DNA from: JBOHWJ01 sp050736615
GTDB taxonomy: Bacteria; Desulfobacterota; Binatia; Binatales; Binataceae
Assembly (NCBI GenBank): GCA_050736615.1
Contig: JBOHWL010000066.1
Span: forward strand, 1 to 40,999
DNA: 40,999 nt
Reading direction: 5' to 3'
Position numbers and translations under genes: made by a program. The notes beneath the pieces were generated by a model. It worked only from the letters and a program-made list of their open reading frames with translations, searched no databases and was not told the DNA's origin. This document shows positions 16,048 to 23,723 of the stretch, in pieces (within the stretch, counting starts at the first letter, position 1; every line of letters begins with the position of its first letter).

Positions 16048-17418
16048 TCAGGCCTGCGGACACGTATCGAAGCTGCCGAGCGTGCGCATGAGTTCCCGAA
16101 TTTCCTCAGACCCCAGCCGCTCAAAGCAATCGGACCGATCGATTATCGTCTCAGTGGCATGCGGATCGAGCAGGCGGCCAAGACAGTCGCGCGCCTTGAC
16201 CAGATATTCGTCGCGTGGAATCGGCTCACCCCAGGCACCATGCGGGCGCGCACATCGCGCAACGATGCGTTCGTCGCCGGCCAGCTCGACCGTAATTTCC
16301 ACCCACATCCGGTCGAGCGCCGCGGGTATTTCTTTGGTTTGCCGCAAATGTGTCCTGGAGAGCAATGCGACGATTTCATGCCGATGACAATGCTCGTCGG
16401 TGAAGGTGTTGATACGCACCGCACCATAGAGCAGCGCGCATGCGGCGGTATATTGAAAACTGAATTTACCCTCGAGCCCGGTGGCGGGATACGGACGGTC
16501 AACGTATTGCATTACCGGCGCGACGATCTCCACGGTTCGAATCGACGCTGCTGAGGGAATCCGCCGCCGCGCCTCCAGCGCCGCGGTGATCGCGAAATGC
16601 GTCGCGTACTGGCTCGGAAACATCTTGGTGGCGTATCCGGGCTCGACCATCCGCAGTGGCGCATCGGTGCGCGTGAGCGCCGCCTCATCGTAGTCCGGAC
16701 CAAAGAAGGCCTGCGCATAGCCGTGCGGCGCCGCAATCACGTCCGGATTGGCGGTGAAGCCGCGCGCCGCCAACAGCGCCGACTCCAGACCCATCGCCGC
16801 CGCCATGCCACAATGCGTGCATTTGGTCATGGTGCCGGCGTTGGCCAACAGCGTGCCCGAGCGCGACGCCGCTATCCCGATCGCGTTGCACATCTGGTCC
16901 TGACTCAACGCCAGCAGATTCGATGATGCGACCGCGCTACCGATTACCCCGACCATACCGGGCGGATGAAAGCTGAAGGCTCCGGCCTCATATTGCCGCG
17001 AGGCCACCCGCAAACGTCCCTGTGCTTCGACTCCGGCAACCAGGGCCGCGATGATCGCGGCGCCGTTGACAGCGTGCTTCTCGGCCAGGGCGAGTATCGC
17101 GGGCAACGTGGTGGAAAGCGCATGTGTTGCCGGATTCCACATCGGCTCATAGTCGAGCACATGCATCGCGGCGCCATTGAGATAGGCGGCTCCCACCACC
17201 GAAGTTTGAAAGCCACCGCCGATCGCGGTCGCCTGCGGATTGCCGCCCAGATCACGCAGATAGTCCCCGAGAATATGCGGTGCGTCTTCCCGGCTGCCGG
17301 CCGCCGCCACGGCGATGCCGTCCAGTACCAGCCGGCGTGCGGCCGCAATCGCGCTGGCGTCGAGTGACTCCCGGGAAATCCCGCGCAGATTCTGGCAAAA
17401 AGCCGCCGTCAGGTTCAT
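16048..17418 (-). CDS. MmgE/PrpD family dehydratase
   Basis: 456 aa from ATG 17418, which overlaps the stop of the PrpF-type gene by 4 bp (ATGA). A longer frame to 17538 would run into that gene and is not used. The protein has the all-helical MmgE/PrpD architecture with typical segments LDGIAVAAAGS, HVLDYEPMW, SFHPPGMVGVIGSAVA, KCTHCGMAAAMGLESALLAARG and PGYATKMFPSQYATH. Known members include 2-methylcitrate dehydratase, cis-aconitate decarboxylase and iminodisuccinate epimerase. Coupling to a PrpF-type isomerase and linkage to a methylisocitrate-lyase-type enzyme favour a (de)hydratase of an aconitate-like acid. The true substrate is not known. Confidence 0.9.
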   Translation of the reverse strand: MNLTAAFCQNLRGISRESLDASAIAAARRLVLDGIAVAAAGSREDAPHILGDYLRDLGGNPQATAIGGGFQTSVVGAAYLNGAAMHVLDYEPMWNPATHALSTTLPAILALAEKHAVNGAAIIAALVAGVEAQGRLRVASRQYEAGAFSFHPPGMVGVIGSAVASSNLLALSQDQMCNAIGIAASRSGTLLANAGTMTKCTHCGMAAAMGLESALLAARGFTANPDVIAAPHGYAQAFFGPDYDEAALTRTDAPLRMVEPGYATKMFPSQYATHFAITAALEARRRIPSAASIRTVEIVAPVMQYVDRPYPATGLEGKFSFQYTAACALLYGAVRINTFTDEHCHRHEIVALLSRTHLRQTKEIPAALDRMWVEITVELAGDERIVARCARPHGAWGEPIPRDEYLVKARDCLGRLLDPHATETIIDRSDCFERLGSEEIRELMRTLGSFDTCPQA

Positions 17419-18608
17419 GTCAGCAATGTCCGCGGGCTGGCACGCAAATCGGCTGGCAAGGCCGACGCTCGCAAGTAAACCACGCCCTCCATCAGGCGGC
17501 GCGCGGTGCGATAGACGGTCGCGTTTTCCGCCACCCAACTATCGCCGCGCTTGCGCACCGACGCATCGACGACCGTAATTCCCGAAGGCTGGGCAATTCT
17601 CACCGGATCGCCGGCCGCAACCGCCCGAGCAACACGATGCACCAGGCTGCCGGGCAGGCGCGCCGCCACCGCCAGGCACATCGCGCCGGTGAGTGGAACC
17701 GCGCGATGCGGCTGCTCCTGCGAGATCATGCGCACCGTCACATCCGCCGCGTCGGCTCGCGTGGTGTCGCCCGCGAGCGTGCGCGCCTGGCGCGGTCCCG
17801 TGACCATCGCCACCTTCGGAATGCTCGGGATGCGCGCGGCCGTCTCGGTCGTGGTTGCGATTCCCATCCGGACGCTGGCCGCTCTTCGAATCGCCTCGAG
17901 GCGCGCCAGCAGCGCGCCGTTCGCCTCGATTTCCTCTGGCATCTCGATGCCGCTCATGCCCAGCGCCGCCGCATCGACAAAGACGCACGGGTTGGCCGCG
18001 TCCACCATGGTCGCCTCAATGGGCCCGTGTCCGGCGACTTCGAGCGTCTCGATCACGCCGCCGGTCGGCAGCAGCCTTCCAGTCCCGGCGCCACCCGGAT
18101 CGAGGAATTCGAGCTTCACCGGGGCGCCAGTGCCAGCCACACCCGGCAAGGCGAAATCGCCGTCCACGGCCGCCGCGCCATCGTCAATTTGAAAGCGCGA
18201 AACAATTATTTTGCGCGTGTTGGTATTATGGATTCGGATCGCGACTTCACCATTGCCGCGCGGCGTGAACAGGCCTTCGTCGAGTGCGAACGGTCCGACC
18301 GCCGAGGACATGTTGCCGCAGTTGCCACTGTAATCGACCGATACGCCCTTTACCGAGACCTGGGCAAAGGTGTAATCGACGTCGGCGTCAGCCCGGCTGG
18401 GCGGTCCGATCACGCAGACCTTCGAGAGCGACGAAATACCGCCGCCCATCCCGTCGAGCTGGCGCCCATTGACGTCCGGGCTGCCCATCATAGCCAGGAA
18501 AATGGGGGCCCATAGAGCGCGCTCGCGGGGCAAATCCGCGACGCGCAACATCACCGCCTTGCTGGTGCCGCCGCGCATGAAAACGGCGCGGAGCTTGAGT
18601 TGTCTCAT
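17415..18608 (-). CDS. PrpF/LigU-type 4-oxalomesaconate/methylaconitate isomerase
   Basis: 397 aa of the PrpF family (diaminopimelate-epimerase-like double fold). The N-terminal MRGGTSKA, the lysine K63 in SSLSKVCVIG, and C97 in SGNCGNMSSAVGPFAL are seen. The K-C spacing of 34 residues equals that of the catalytic pair known from LigU, which supports activity. Family enzymes move or isomerise a C=C bond in unsaturated tricarboxylates: cis/trans methylaconitate in the AcnD-PrpF route, 4-oxalomesaconate in LigU and GalD. Here it lies between a TcuA-type dehydrogenase (25 bp) and the MmgE/PrpD gene (4-bp overlap), so an aconitate-like substrate is the simplest reading. A protocatechuate 4,5-cleavage role is the alternative. 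Confidence 0.92.
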   Translation of the reverse strand: MRQLKLRAVFMRGGTSKAVMLRVADLPRERALWAPIFLAMMGSPDVNGRQLDGMGGGISSLSKVCVIGPPSRADADVDYTFAQVSVKGVSVDYSGNCGNMSSAVGPFALDEGLFTPRGNGEVAIRIHNTNTRKIIVSRFQIDDGAAAVDGDFALPGVAGTGAPVKLEFLDPGGAGTGRLLPTGGVIETLEVAGHGPIEATMVDAANPCVFVDAAALGMSGIEMPEEIEANGALLARLEAIRRAASVRMGIATTTETAARIPSIPKVAMVTGPRQARTLAGDTTRADAADVTVRMISQEQPHRAVPLTGAMCLAVAARLPGSLVHRVARAVAAGDPVRIAQPSGITVVDASVRKRGDSWVAENATVYRTARRLMEGVVYLRASALPADLRASPRTLLT

Positions 18609-18633
18609 GAAACTTGCCCGGCCGCACTCGCGT

Positions 18634-20106
18634 CTATGCGCGATTTTGTGCGGCCTCGCGCCCCGCGATACGGCCGAACACCGCGCCCGACATCAAGCCC
18701 GAGCCACCCGGATAATTATGATGGAACAAACCCCCGACCATTTCGCCGCACGCATACAATCCCGTGATCGGATTCCAATCGGTGCCGATCACCTGTGCTT
18801 GAGCGTTGACCTTGAGCCCGCCGAACGAAAACGTGATTCCGCCGGTGACCGGATAGGCCACAAACGGCGGTGTTCTGAGCTTTCGCGCCCAATTGCTTTT
18901 AGGCAGCGCGAGCCCCGCCGTGGCCATGCTGTCGCGGATGCCCGGATTGAAGCCGCCGTGCCCGGCAGCCGCGTTATATTCATTCAGGGTCTTCGTTGCG
19001 GTGTCGTGATCCACGTCGAGTTTGCGGATCAGGTCGTCAAGGCGTTCAGCGGTAATCGGCTTGCTGGTTGCGTAACGCGGCTCGAGTAGCTCGATCACAT
19101 CGCGGTCGAAAATCTGATAAGCCAGCCCACCCGGTTGATTCAGGATAGCGCCGCCGAACTTGGCATAAGTGAACAGCGCCTGGTCCTCACCCTCGTCGAC
19201 GAAGCGCCGGCCCTCCTTGTTGATCATCACGCCGTAAGGATAGGACAGGCGATTGGTCTTATCGGTCAGCTCGCGATCACCATAAGCGGGCGCCTCCGCG
19301 TTGATCGGCGTCGCATGACATCCGCTCCATTGTCCCCACGGCATCGCACCGATTTCCAGCGCCATGCGCAGGCCGTCGCCCTGGTTATACCGGGTGCCGC
19401 GCACCTTGGCATGGTCCCACGGACGGCCGAGATATTGCGCGCGCCACGCCATATTTGCCTCGAAGCCGCCGCAGCCGAGCACCACCGAGCGGGCGGAGAT
19501 TTCATGCACGCCGCTGGTATCCTGCGCAAGCACCCCCCCGACACGGCCGCGATTATCCCGTAGCAGCCGCATCGCGGGACTGTCGTAGCGGATCTCCACG
19601 CCCTTTTTTTGCCCCACGTTGAACCACATGCGCGAAAGCCCGACGCCTTCATTGACCGCGCGTACGATCGCGCCTTTCGGCCACTTGATCACGTTGCCGA
19701 CCCGCACCGCGCCGAGCGTAATCGCGGGCTCGAAGTGGATACCTTCTTCGGCCATCCACGACGCGGTCGCGAAGGAATTGCCGATCAGGATTTCCGCCAA
19801 CTCAGGATCGGTGCGTGAATTGGTCATACGCCGCAGGTCCGACCAGAACGCCTCGCGCGGATAAGCCTCGACACCCTCGACGAAGCCGGGCAAGTCTCTG
19901 GCTTTGGGCACCAGCCGCAGAATATCTTCGACGCGCTCGAACGCCATCCGCATCAAGCCGCCGCTGTAATGCGTGTTGCCACCGCGCATCTCACGCGGCG
20001 CCTTCTCGAGCAGAAGAACGCGCGTGGCCCCGGCGTTGCGCGCCGACACGCTCGCCGCCAGCGCCGCGTTTCCCGCTCCCACCACAATTACGTCATAATC
20101 CGTCAT
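18634..20106 (-). CDS. FAD-dependent tricarballylate dehydrogenase (TcuA)-like flavoprotein
   Basis: A 490-aa flavoprotein of the fumarate reductase/succinate dehydrogenase flavoprotein superfamily. The N-terminal Rossmann motif is DVIVVGAGNAALAA (G10, G12), with E34 for the FAD ribose. The C-terminal FAD segment is NYPGGSGLMSGAVFGRIAG. The overall pattern (RGGNTHYSGG, GVGLSRMWF, VRGTRYNQGDGLRMALE) matches TcuA, which oxidises tricarballylate to cis-aconitate. No TcuB electron acceptor is in the window. It is the first gene of a seven-gene leftward operon and is divergent from the lyase gene, across about 170 bp. A paralog of the same family lies at 21217-22704. No strong ribosome binding site is visible. 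Confidence 0.88.
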   Translation of the reverse strand: MTDYDVIVVGAGNAALAASVSARNAGATRVLLLEKAPREMRGGNTHYSGGLMRMAFERVEDILRLVPKARDLPGFVEGVEAYPREAFWSDLRRMTNSRTDPELAEILIGNSFATASWMAEEGIHFEPAITLGAVRVGNVIKWPKGAIVRAVNEGVGLSRMWFNVGQKKGVEIRYDSPAMRLLRDNRGRVGGVLAQDTSGVHEISARSVVLGCGGFEANMAWRAQYLGRPWDHAKVRGTRYNQGDGLRMALEIGAMPWGQWSGCHATPINAEAPAYGDRELTDKTNRLSYPYGVMINKEGRRFVDEGEDQALFTYAKFGGAILNQPGGLAYQIFDRDVIELLEPRYATSKPITAERLDDLIRKLDVDHDTATKTLNEYNAAAGHGGFNPGIRDSMATAGLALPKSNWARKLRTPPFVAYPVTGGITFSFGGLKVNAQAQVIGTDWNPITGLYACGEMVGGLFHHNYPGGSGLMSGAVFGRIAGREAAQNRA

Positions 20107-20212
20107 GACCAGATTGACTCAACCGAATATGTGCTCAGCGCCACGCACCGTCATGAAAATGATTGAAACCAAAGTGCTGACCTCTCGATTGGATATTTGC
20201 ACAACCTTGCCC

Positions 20213-20233
20213 GCTCCGGAAACCTGCCGGAGC
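20213..20233. promoter_or_regulatory. 21-bp inverted repeat between the divergent operons, candidate operator
   Basis: GCTCCGG (20213-20219) and CCGGAGC (20227-20233) are perfect 7-bp arms around a 7-nt spacer. The repeat lies 48 bp upstream of the lyase ATG and about 107 bp from the TcuA-type start, where one regulator could control both directions. It could equally be a leader hairpin. No regulator gene is adjacent. Confidence 0.4.
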
Positions 20234-20280
20234 CGCCACGTCATTCGGCTCGCCGCCGGCAAGGCCACCGGAGCATCGCG

Positions 20281-21201
20281 ATGACGTGGTTCGACCGTCA
20301 CGCCGATCACTCGGCGGGTGAACGGCTGGGCGCGCTGCTGCGGACTCCGGGAATTCTGCGCGTGCCGGGCGCACACAATGCCTTGGCCGCGCTACTCGCG
20401 AAAAAGGCCGGCTTCAAGACCCTCTATCTGTCCGGGGCGGCGCTGAGTGCGAGTCTGGGATTGCCCGACCTCGGCATCCTGGGTCTCGACGAGCTGGTTT
20501 TTTTTGCGAAGATCATATGCCGCGCCACGGAGCTGCCGCTTATCGTCGATGCGGACACGGGTTACGGCGGTGTTCTCAACGTGATGCGGGCGGTGCGCGA
20601 GCTAGAGGACGCCGGCGCCGCCGCGCTGCAGATCGAAGATCAAATCCTCCCGAAGAAATGCGGCCATCTGAACGACAAGCGGCTGGTCGCACCCGAGGAG
20701 ATGGCGGCCAAGGTGGCGGCTGCGGCACAGGCGCGCCGCCAGCTCAAGATAATCGCGCGCACCGACGCCGTCGCCGTCGAGGGAATCGAAGCCGCCTTGG
20801 CACGCGCCCGCCTCTATATCCAGGCCGGCGCCGATATTATTTTCCCCGAAGCGCTGACCAGTGAAGCGATGTTTCGCACCTTCGCCCGCGAGATAAACAC
20901 GCCCCTGCTTGCCAATATGACCGAGTTCGGACAGACACCCTACTTTACCGCCGCACAATTTGAAAGTTTTGGCTACAAGCTGGTTACCTGGCCGGTTTCC
21001 TCACTCAGGATTGCGGGCAAAGCCATCGCGGAACTCTATCAGCATCTGGCCGCCGCGGATGGCGCGGCGGCGATGCTCGAGCGGATGCAGACGCGGGCGG
21101 AATTATATGAAACGATCGGTTACACCGATTACGAACAGCTCGACGCTACAGTTGCGCGCAGCGTCGTGCCACCGGACCTGCGCGACAAAAATCTGGACTG
21201 A
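20281..21201 (+). CDS. Isocitrate lyase/PEP mutase family lyase (2-methylisocitrate lyase-like)
   Basis: 306 aa from ATG 20281 with GGAG 7 bp upstream; the frame extends back to 20197 without a good site. It is a TIM-barrel of the PEP mutase/isocitrate lyase superfamily. The Mg-binding segment is DADTGYGG (D90, D92). The flexible catalytic loop is PKKCGH (C127 as general acid). IARTDA (R160, D162) and FGQTPYFTA follow. The KKCGH loop marks C-C lyases acting on (methyl)isocitrate or alkylmalates rather than mutases. With the PrpD- and PrpF-type genes it would cleave a hydroxy-tricarboxylate into succinate plus a 2-oxo acid. Oxaloacetate hydrolase or dimethylmalate lyase are alternatives. It is followed after 15 bp by the second TcuA-type gene. 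Confidence 0.9.
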   Translation: MTWFDRHADHSAGERLGALLRTPGILRVPGAHNALAALLAKKAGFKTLYLSGAALSASLGLPDLGILGLDELVFFAKIICRATELPLIVDADTGYGGVLNVMRAVRELEDAGAAALQIEDQILPKKCGHLNDKRLVAPEEMAAKVAAAAQARRQLKIIARTDAVAVEGIEAALARARLYIQAGADIIFPEALTSEAMFRTFAREINTPLLANMTEFGQTPYFTAAQFESFGYKLVTWPVSSLRIAGKAIAELYQHLAAADGAAAMLERMQTRAELYETIGYTDYEQLDATVARSVVPPDLRDKNLD

Positions 21202-21216
21202 AGGGCGAAATACCGT

Positions 21217-22704
21217 ATGCCGTCGGGATATGACGTGATAGTGGTGGGCGGCGGCAATGCCGCATTTTGTGCCGCGATGGCGGCGCGGGAAAACGGTGCC
21301 AGCGTGCTGGTGCTCGAATGCGCGCCGCAAGAGGAACGCGGCGGCAACAGCCGCTTCACCGCCGGCGCGATGCGTGTCGCCTATAATGACGTTGATGACC
21401 TCGTCCGGCTGATGCCCGATCTCACGGAAGAGGAAAAAGCCAACACCGACTTCGGCGCCTATACCGAAACCCAGTTTTACGACGATCTCTGCCGCGTCAC
21501 CCAGTACCATACCAATCCTGAACTTGCCGACACGCTTGTCCGCCGCAGCTTCGAAACGATGCTATGGATGCGCGCCAAGGGCATCCGCTTTGTCCCAATC
21601 TACGGGCGCCAGGCGTTCAAAGTCGGCGGCAAATTCAAGTTTTGGGGCGGTTTGACGGTTGAAGCATGGGGCGGCGGCCCGGGCCTGATCGACGCCGAAT
21701 ATAATCTCGCCACACGCGACGGCATCGAGATCTGGTATCGCAGCCGCGCCCTCGAACTGCTGCATGACGATAGCGGCGTGGGCGGCCTGGCGCTACGCAA
21801 GGAGGGCCGCACGATCACGCTCGACGCCAAAGCGGTCGTGCTCGCCTGCGGCGGTTTCGAAGCCAATGCCGAATGGCGCACCCGCTATATCGGTCCCGGA
21901 TGGGACCTCGCCAAAGTACGCGGCACGCGTTTCAACACCGGCGACGGCATCAGGATGGCGCTGGAAGCGGGCGCGATGCCGTATGGAAATTGGTCGGGAT
22001 GCCATGCCGTCGGATGGGACCGTAACGCACCCGAATTTGGCGAGCTCACAGTCGGCGACGGCTTTCAGAAGCACAGCTACCCGTTCGGCATTATGGTCAA
22101 CGCGCGCGGAAGGCGCTTTGTTGACGAGGGCGCGGACTTCCGCAATTACACCTACGCGAAATATGGCCGCGCCGTGCTTGAACAGCCGGGCCAGTTTGCC
22201 TGGCAGGTGTTCGATCAAAAGGTCGCTCATCTACTGCGCGACGAGTATCGCATCAAGCGCGTGACCAAAGTCAGCGCGTCCAGCCTGGAAGCATTGGCGG
22301 GCAAGCTCGAAGACGTCGATCCCGCGGGATTTCTCGAAGAAGTCCGGGCCTACAACGTTGCCGTGCAGGCGCGCATACCGTTCGATCCCAACGTCAAGGA
22401 TGGGCGCTGTACCAAAGGGCTTGAACTCAACAAGAGCAACTGGGCCAATACTCTCGACGCACCGCCGTTCGAGGCTTACGCCGTCACCTGCGGCATCACG
22501 TTCACGTTTGGCGGACTCAAAATCGACGAGCGCGGCGCGGTAATTAATACCGACGGTGTGGCGATTCCCGGCCTTTACGCCGCGGGAGAATTGGTCGGCG
22601 GACTTTTCTATTTCAATTACCCAGGCGGTACGGGCCTGATGTCCGGTTCGGTCTTCGGCCGGATTGCGGGAGCTTCCGCCAGCCGGGCCACGCGCAACGA
22701 CTGA
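21217..22704 (+). CDS. Second TcuA-like FAD-dependent dehydrogenase
   Basis: A 495-aa paralog of the protein at 18634-20106. Matching landmarks are DVIVVGGGNAAFCAA (G11, G13), E34, ERGGNSRFTAGAMR, VVLACGGFEANAEW, VRGTRFNTGDGIRMALE and the C-terminal NYPGGTGLMSGSVFGRIAG. It is co-transcribed with the lyase gene (15-bp gap). Having one TcuA-type enzyme in each divergent arm suggests two successive dehydrogenations or two related substrates. The middle region (KFWGGLTVEAWGGGPGL) differs clearly from the first copy, consistent with a different substrate pocket. Its electron acceptor is not encoded here. A GC-rich hairpin follows the stop. Confidence 0.88.
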   Translation: MPSGYDVIVVGGGNAAFCAAMAARENGASVLVLECAPQEERGGNSRFTAGAMRVAYNDVDDLVRLMPDLTEEEKANTDFGAYTETQFYDDLCRVTQYHTNPELADTLVRRSFETMLWMRAKGIRFVPIYGRQAFKVGGKFKFWGGLTVEAWGGGPGLIDAEYNLATRDGIEIWYRSRALELLHDDSGVGGLALRKEGRTITLDAKAVVLACGGFEANAEWRTRYIGPGWDLAKVRGTRFNTGDGIRMALEAGAMPYGNWSGCHAVGWDRNAPEFGELTVGDGFQKHSYPFGIMVNARGRRFVDEGADFRNYTYAKYGRAVLEQPGQFAWQVFDQKVAHLLRDEYRIKRVTKVSASSLEALAGKLEDVDPAGFLEEVRAYNVAVQARIPFDPNVKDGRCTKGLELNKSNWANTLDAPPFEAYAVTCGITFTFGGLKIDERGAVINTDGVAIPGLYAAGELVGGLFYFNYPGGTGLMSGSVFGRIAGASASRATRND

Positions 22705-22719
22705 TTGCGCCCGGCTGGC

Positions 22720-22735
22720 CGGCGGATGGCCGCCG
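22720..22735 (+). terminator. Possible terminator after the second TcuA-like gene
   Basis: CGGCGG (22720-22725) and CCGCCG (22730-22735) form a 6-bp GC stem with a 4-nt loop, followed by TCCTTT. It begins 16 bp past the stop. The T-run is short, so the call is moderate to weak. Confidence 0.4.
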
Positions 22736-22746
22736 TCCTTTACGCG

Positions 22747-23404
22747 CTAAGCCACCAGCCTGGAAGCGGCCTCAAGGGCGACCCCGTCGTCACCAAGCAG
22801 GAGCGCCTCGGCAGGCTTCTCCCAGTCTTCGTGACGCGGCCCGAGCGGGTCCTGTGCGGTCAGACGATGCTCCACCACCATCCGGGACAGCAACAGTCGC
22901 CGGCCGTTGCCGAGCCGCGACGCCTCCCACGCCATCAGCACCGCCGTCGTAACGTTGTACAACGCAGTCGCTGCGATTCTCGCAATCCTTTCCAGAAGCA
23001 TTGATAGCGAACTGCGCGGCGCGTTCGACTAATTGCGACAAGCGCATCCCGAATTGCGCCGGCACAGCTTGCGCCTCGCGCAGCCGCGCACGCAACTCTT
23101 CGGCCAGAATCTTGAATTGACTGCCCTTCCACATGATCGCCGGATCCTGCGAGAGCAAGCGAGGCAGCAGCCGCCGTTTAAGCTCATCGCCGCCATAGCG
23201 CGCGATTACGTGGTTGGAAGTATCTGACAGGCTAATCGGGCACATCAGGCCGAACTCGGCCTGAATGAAAGGATATTGGAAACCGTACTTGGCAATCGGC
23301 GGAAGTGGTTCATTCCGCTTCTGACTCCGCTGACGCTTTCCACCTGAGACGAACAAACGAGTGGATGCGCTGGTAATCCTCAAGACTGAGCGCGCCAGCT
23401 TCAT
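22747..23404 (-). pseudogene. Acyl-CoA dehydrogenase remnant with internal deletion and frameshift
   Basis: The leftward frame first shows a middle part of a large AidB/FadE-like acyl-CoA dehydrogenase: AEFGLMCPISLSDTSN, YGGDELKRRLLPRLLSQD and MWKGSQF. Directly after MWKGSQF, where intact relatives continue into the FAD/substrate region, it jumps to a C-terminal segment (AEELRARLREAQAVPAQFGM, VERAAQFAINASG). The frame then shifts near 22990-23000 and the rest of the tail continues in another frame (ALYNVTTAVLMAWEASRLG, VVEHRLTAQDPLGP), stopping at 22747. The N-terminal third is not found. The remnant thus lacks the N-terminus and the catalytic middle and cannot be functional. It lies just before the hpaB-like remnant and converges on the second TcuA-like gene. 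A short chimeric protein could still be made but is unlikely to work. Confidence 0.75.
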
Positions 23405-23419
23405 CCACGGGGCGAAACG

Positions 23420-23520
23420 GAAAACGTGCGGTGCGGCGATACTTCAGCGCTTCAGCAGGCGCGTGACCATCGCGTTGTATTGCTTCGAGACAGCGGAGTG
23501 ACAAAAGACGCAGTGTGTGA
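23420..23520. repeat. Left copy of an approximately 100-bp imperfect direct repeat
   Basis: Aligned without gaps to 28322-28422, this segment matches at about 83 of 101 positions by my own count. It contains the last 25 codons of an hpaB-like gene plus about 24 bp beyond the stop. The same orientation in both copies makes them direct repeats enclosing the S53 pseudogene. Confidence 0.8.
23444..23518 (-). pseudogene. C-terminal remnant of an hpaB-like monooxygenase gene
   Basis: Leftward codons read FTHCVFCHSAVSKQYNAMVTRLLKR and stop at 23444 in the exact register of the intact HpaB-like gene, whose tail is FTRSVFYRSPISKQYKSMV followed by TRLLKR. Seventeen of 25 residues agree. Nothing upstream in this frame resembles the enzyme, so only the last 25 codons survive. 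This shows a second hpaB paralog, or a copy of its end, once stood here. Confidence 0.75.
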
Positions 23521-23723
23521 AATTGTGCATAACAGCGCTTGATATAGATAAAGAGCGTCTATTTGATCTCATTGTGGCAAATATTGATTGCTGATGAAGT
23601 ACAAATCGCTTCATCGAGCACAGGTTTCGAGAGATTGAGCGTTTCGGCCCTAGTTGGATGACTGTCGCATGGTCCTGAATAGACTGCCTTGGCTCAGACG
23701 AGATTCGCGTGAGCGGAAAAATA

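Noticed and set aside
16048..17538. Longer form of the MmgE/PrpD gene starting at 17538
   Set aside because: It would overlap the PrpF-type gene by over 120 bp. The ATG at 17418 gives a 4-bp coupled overlap and the expected N-terminus.
17280..18515. Rightward frame of 411 codons
   Set aside because: It is the antisense shadow of the PrpF- and PrpD-type genes; its Arg/His-rich composition is typical of reverse frames in GC-rich DNA.
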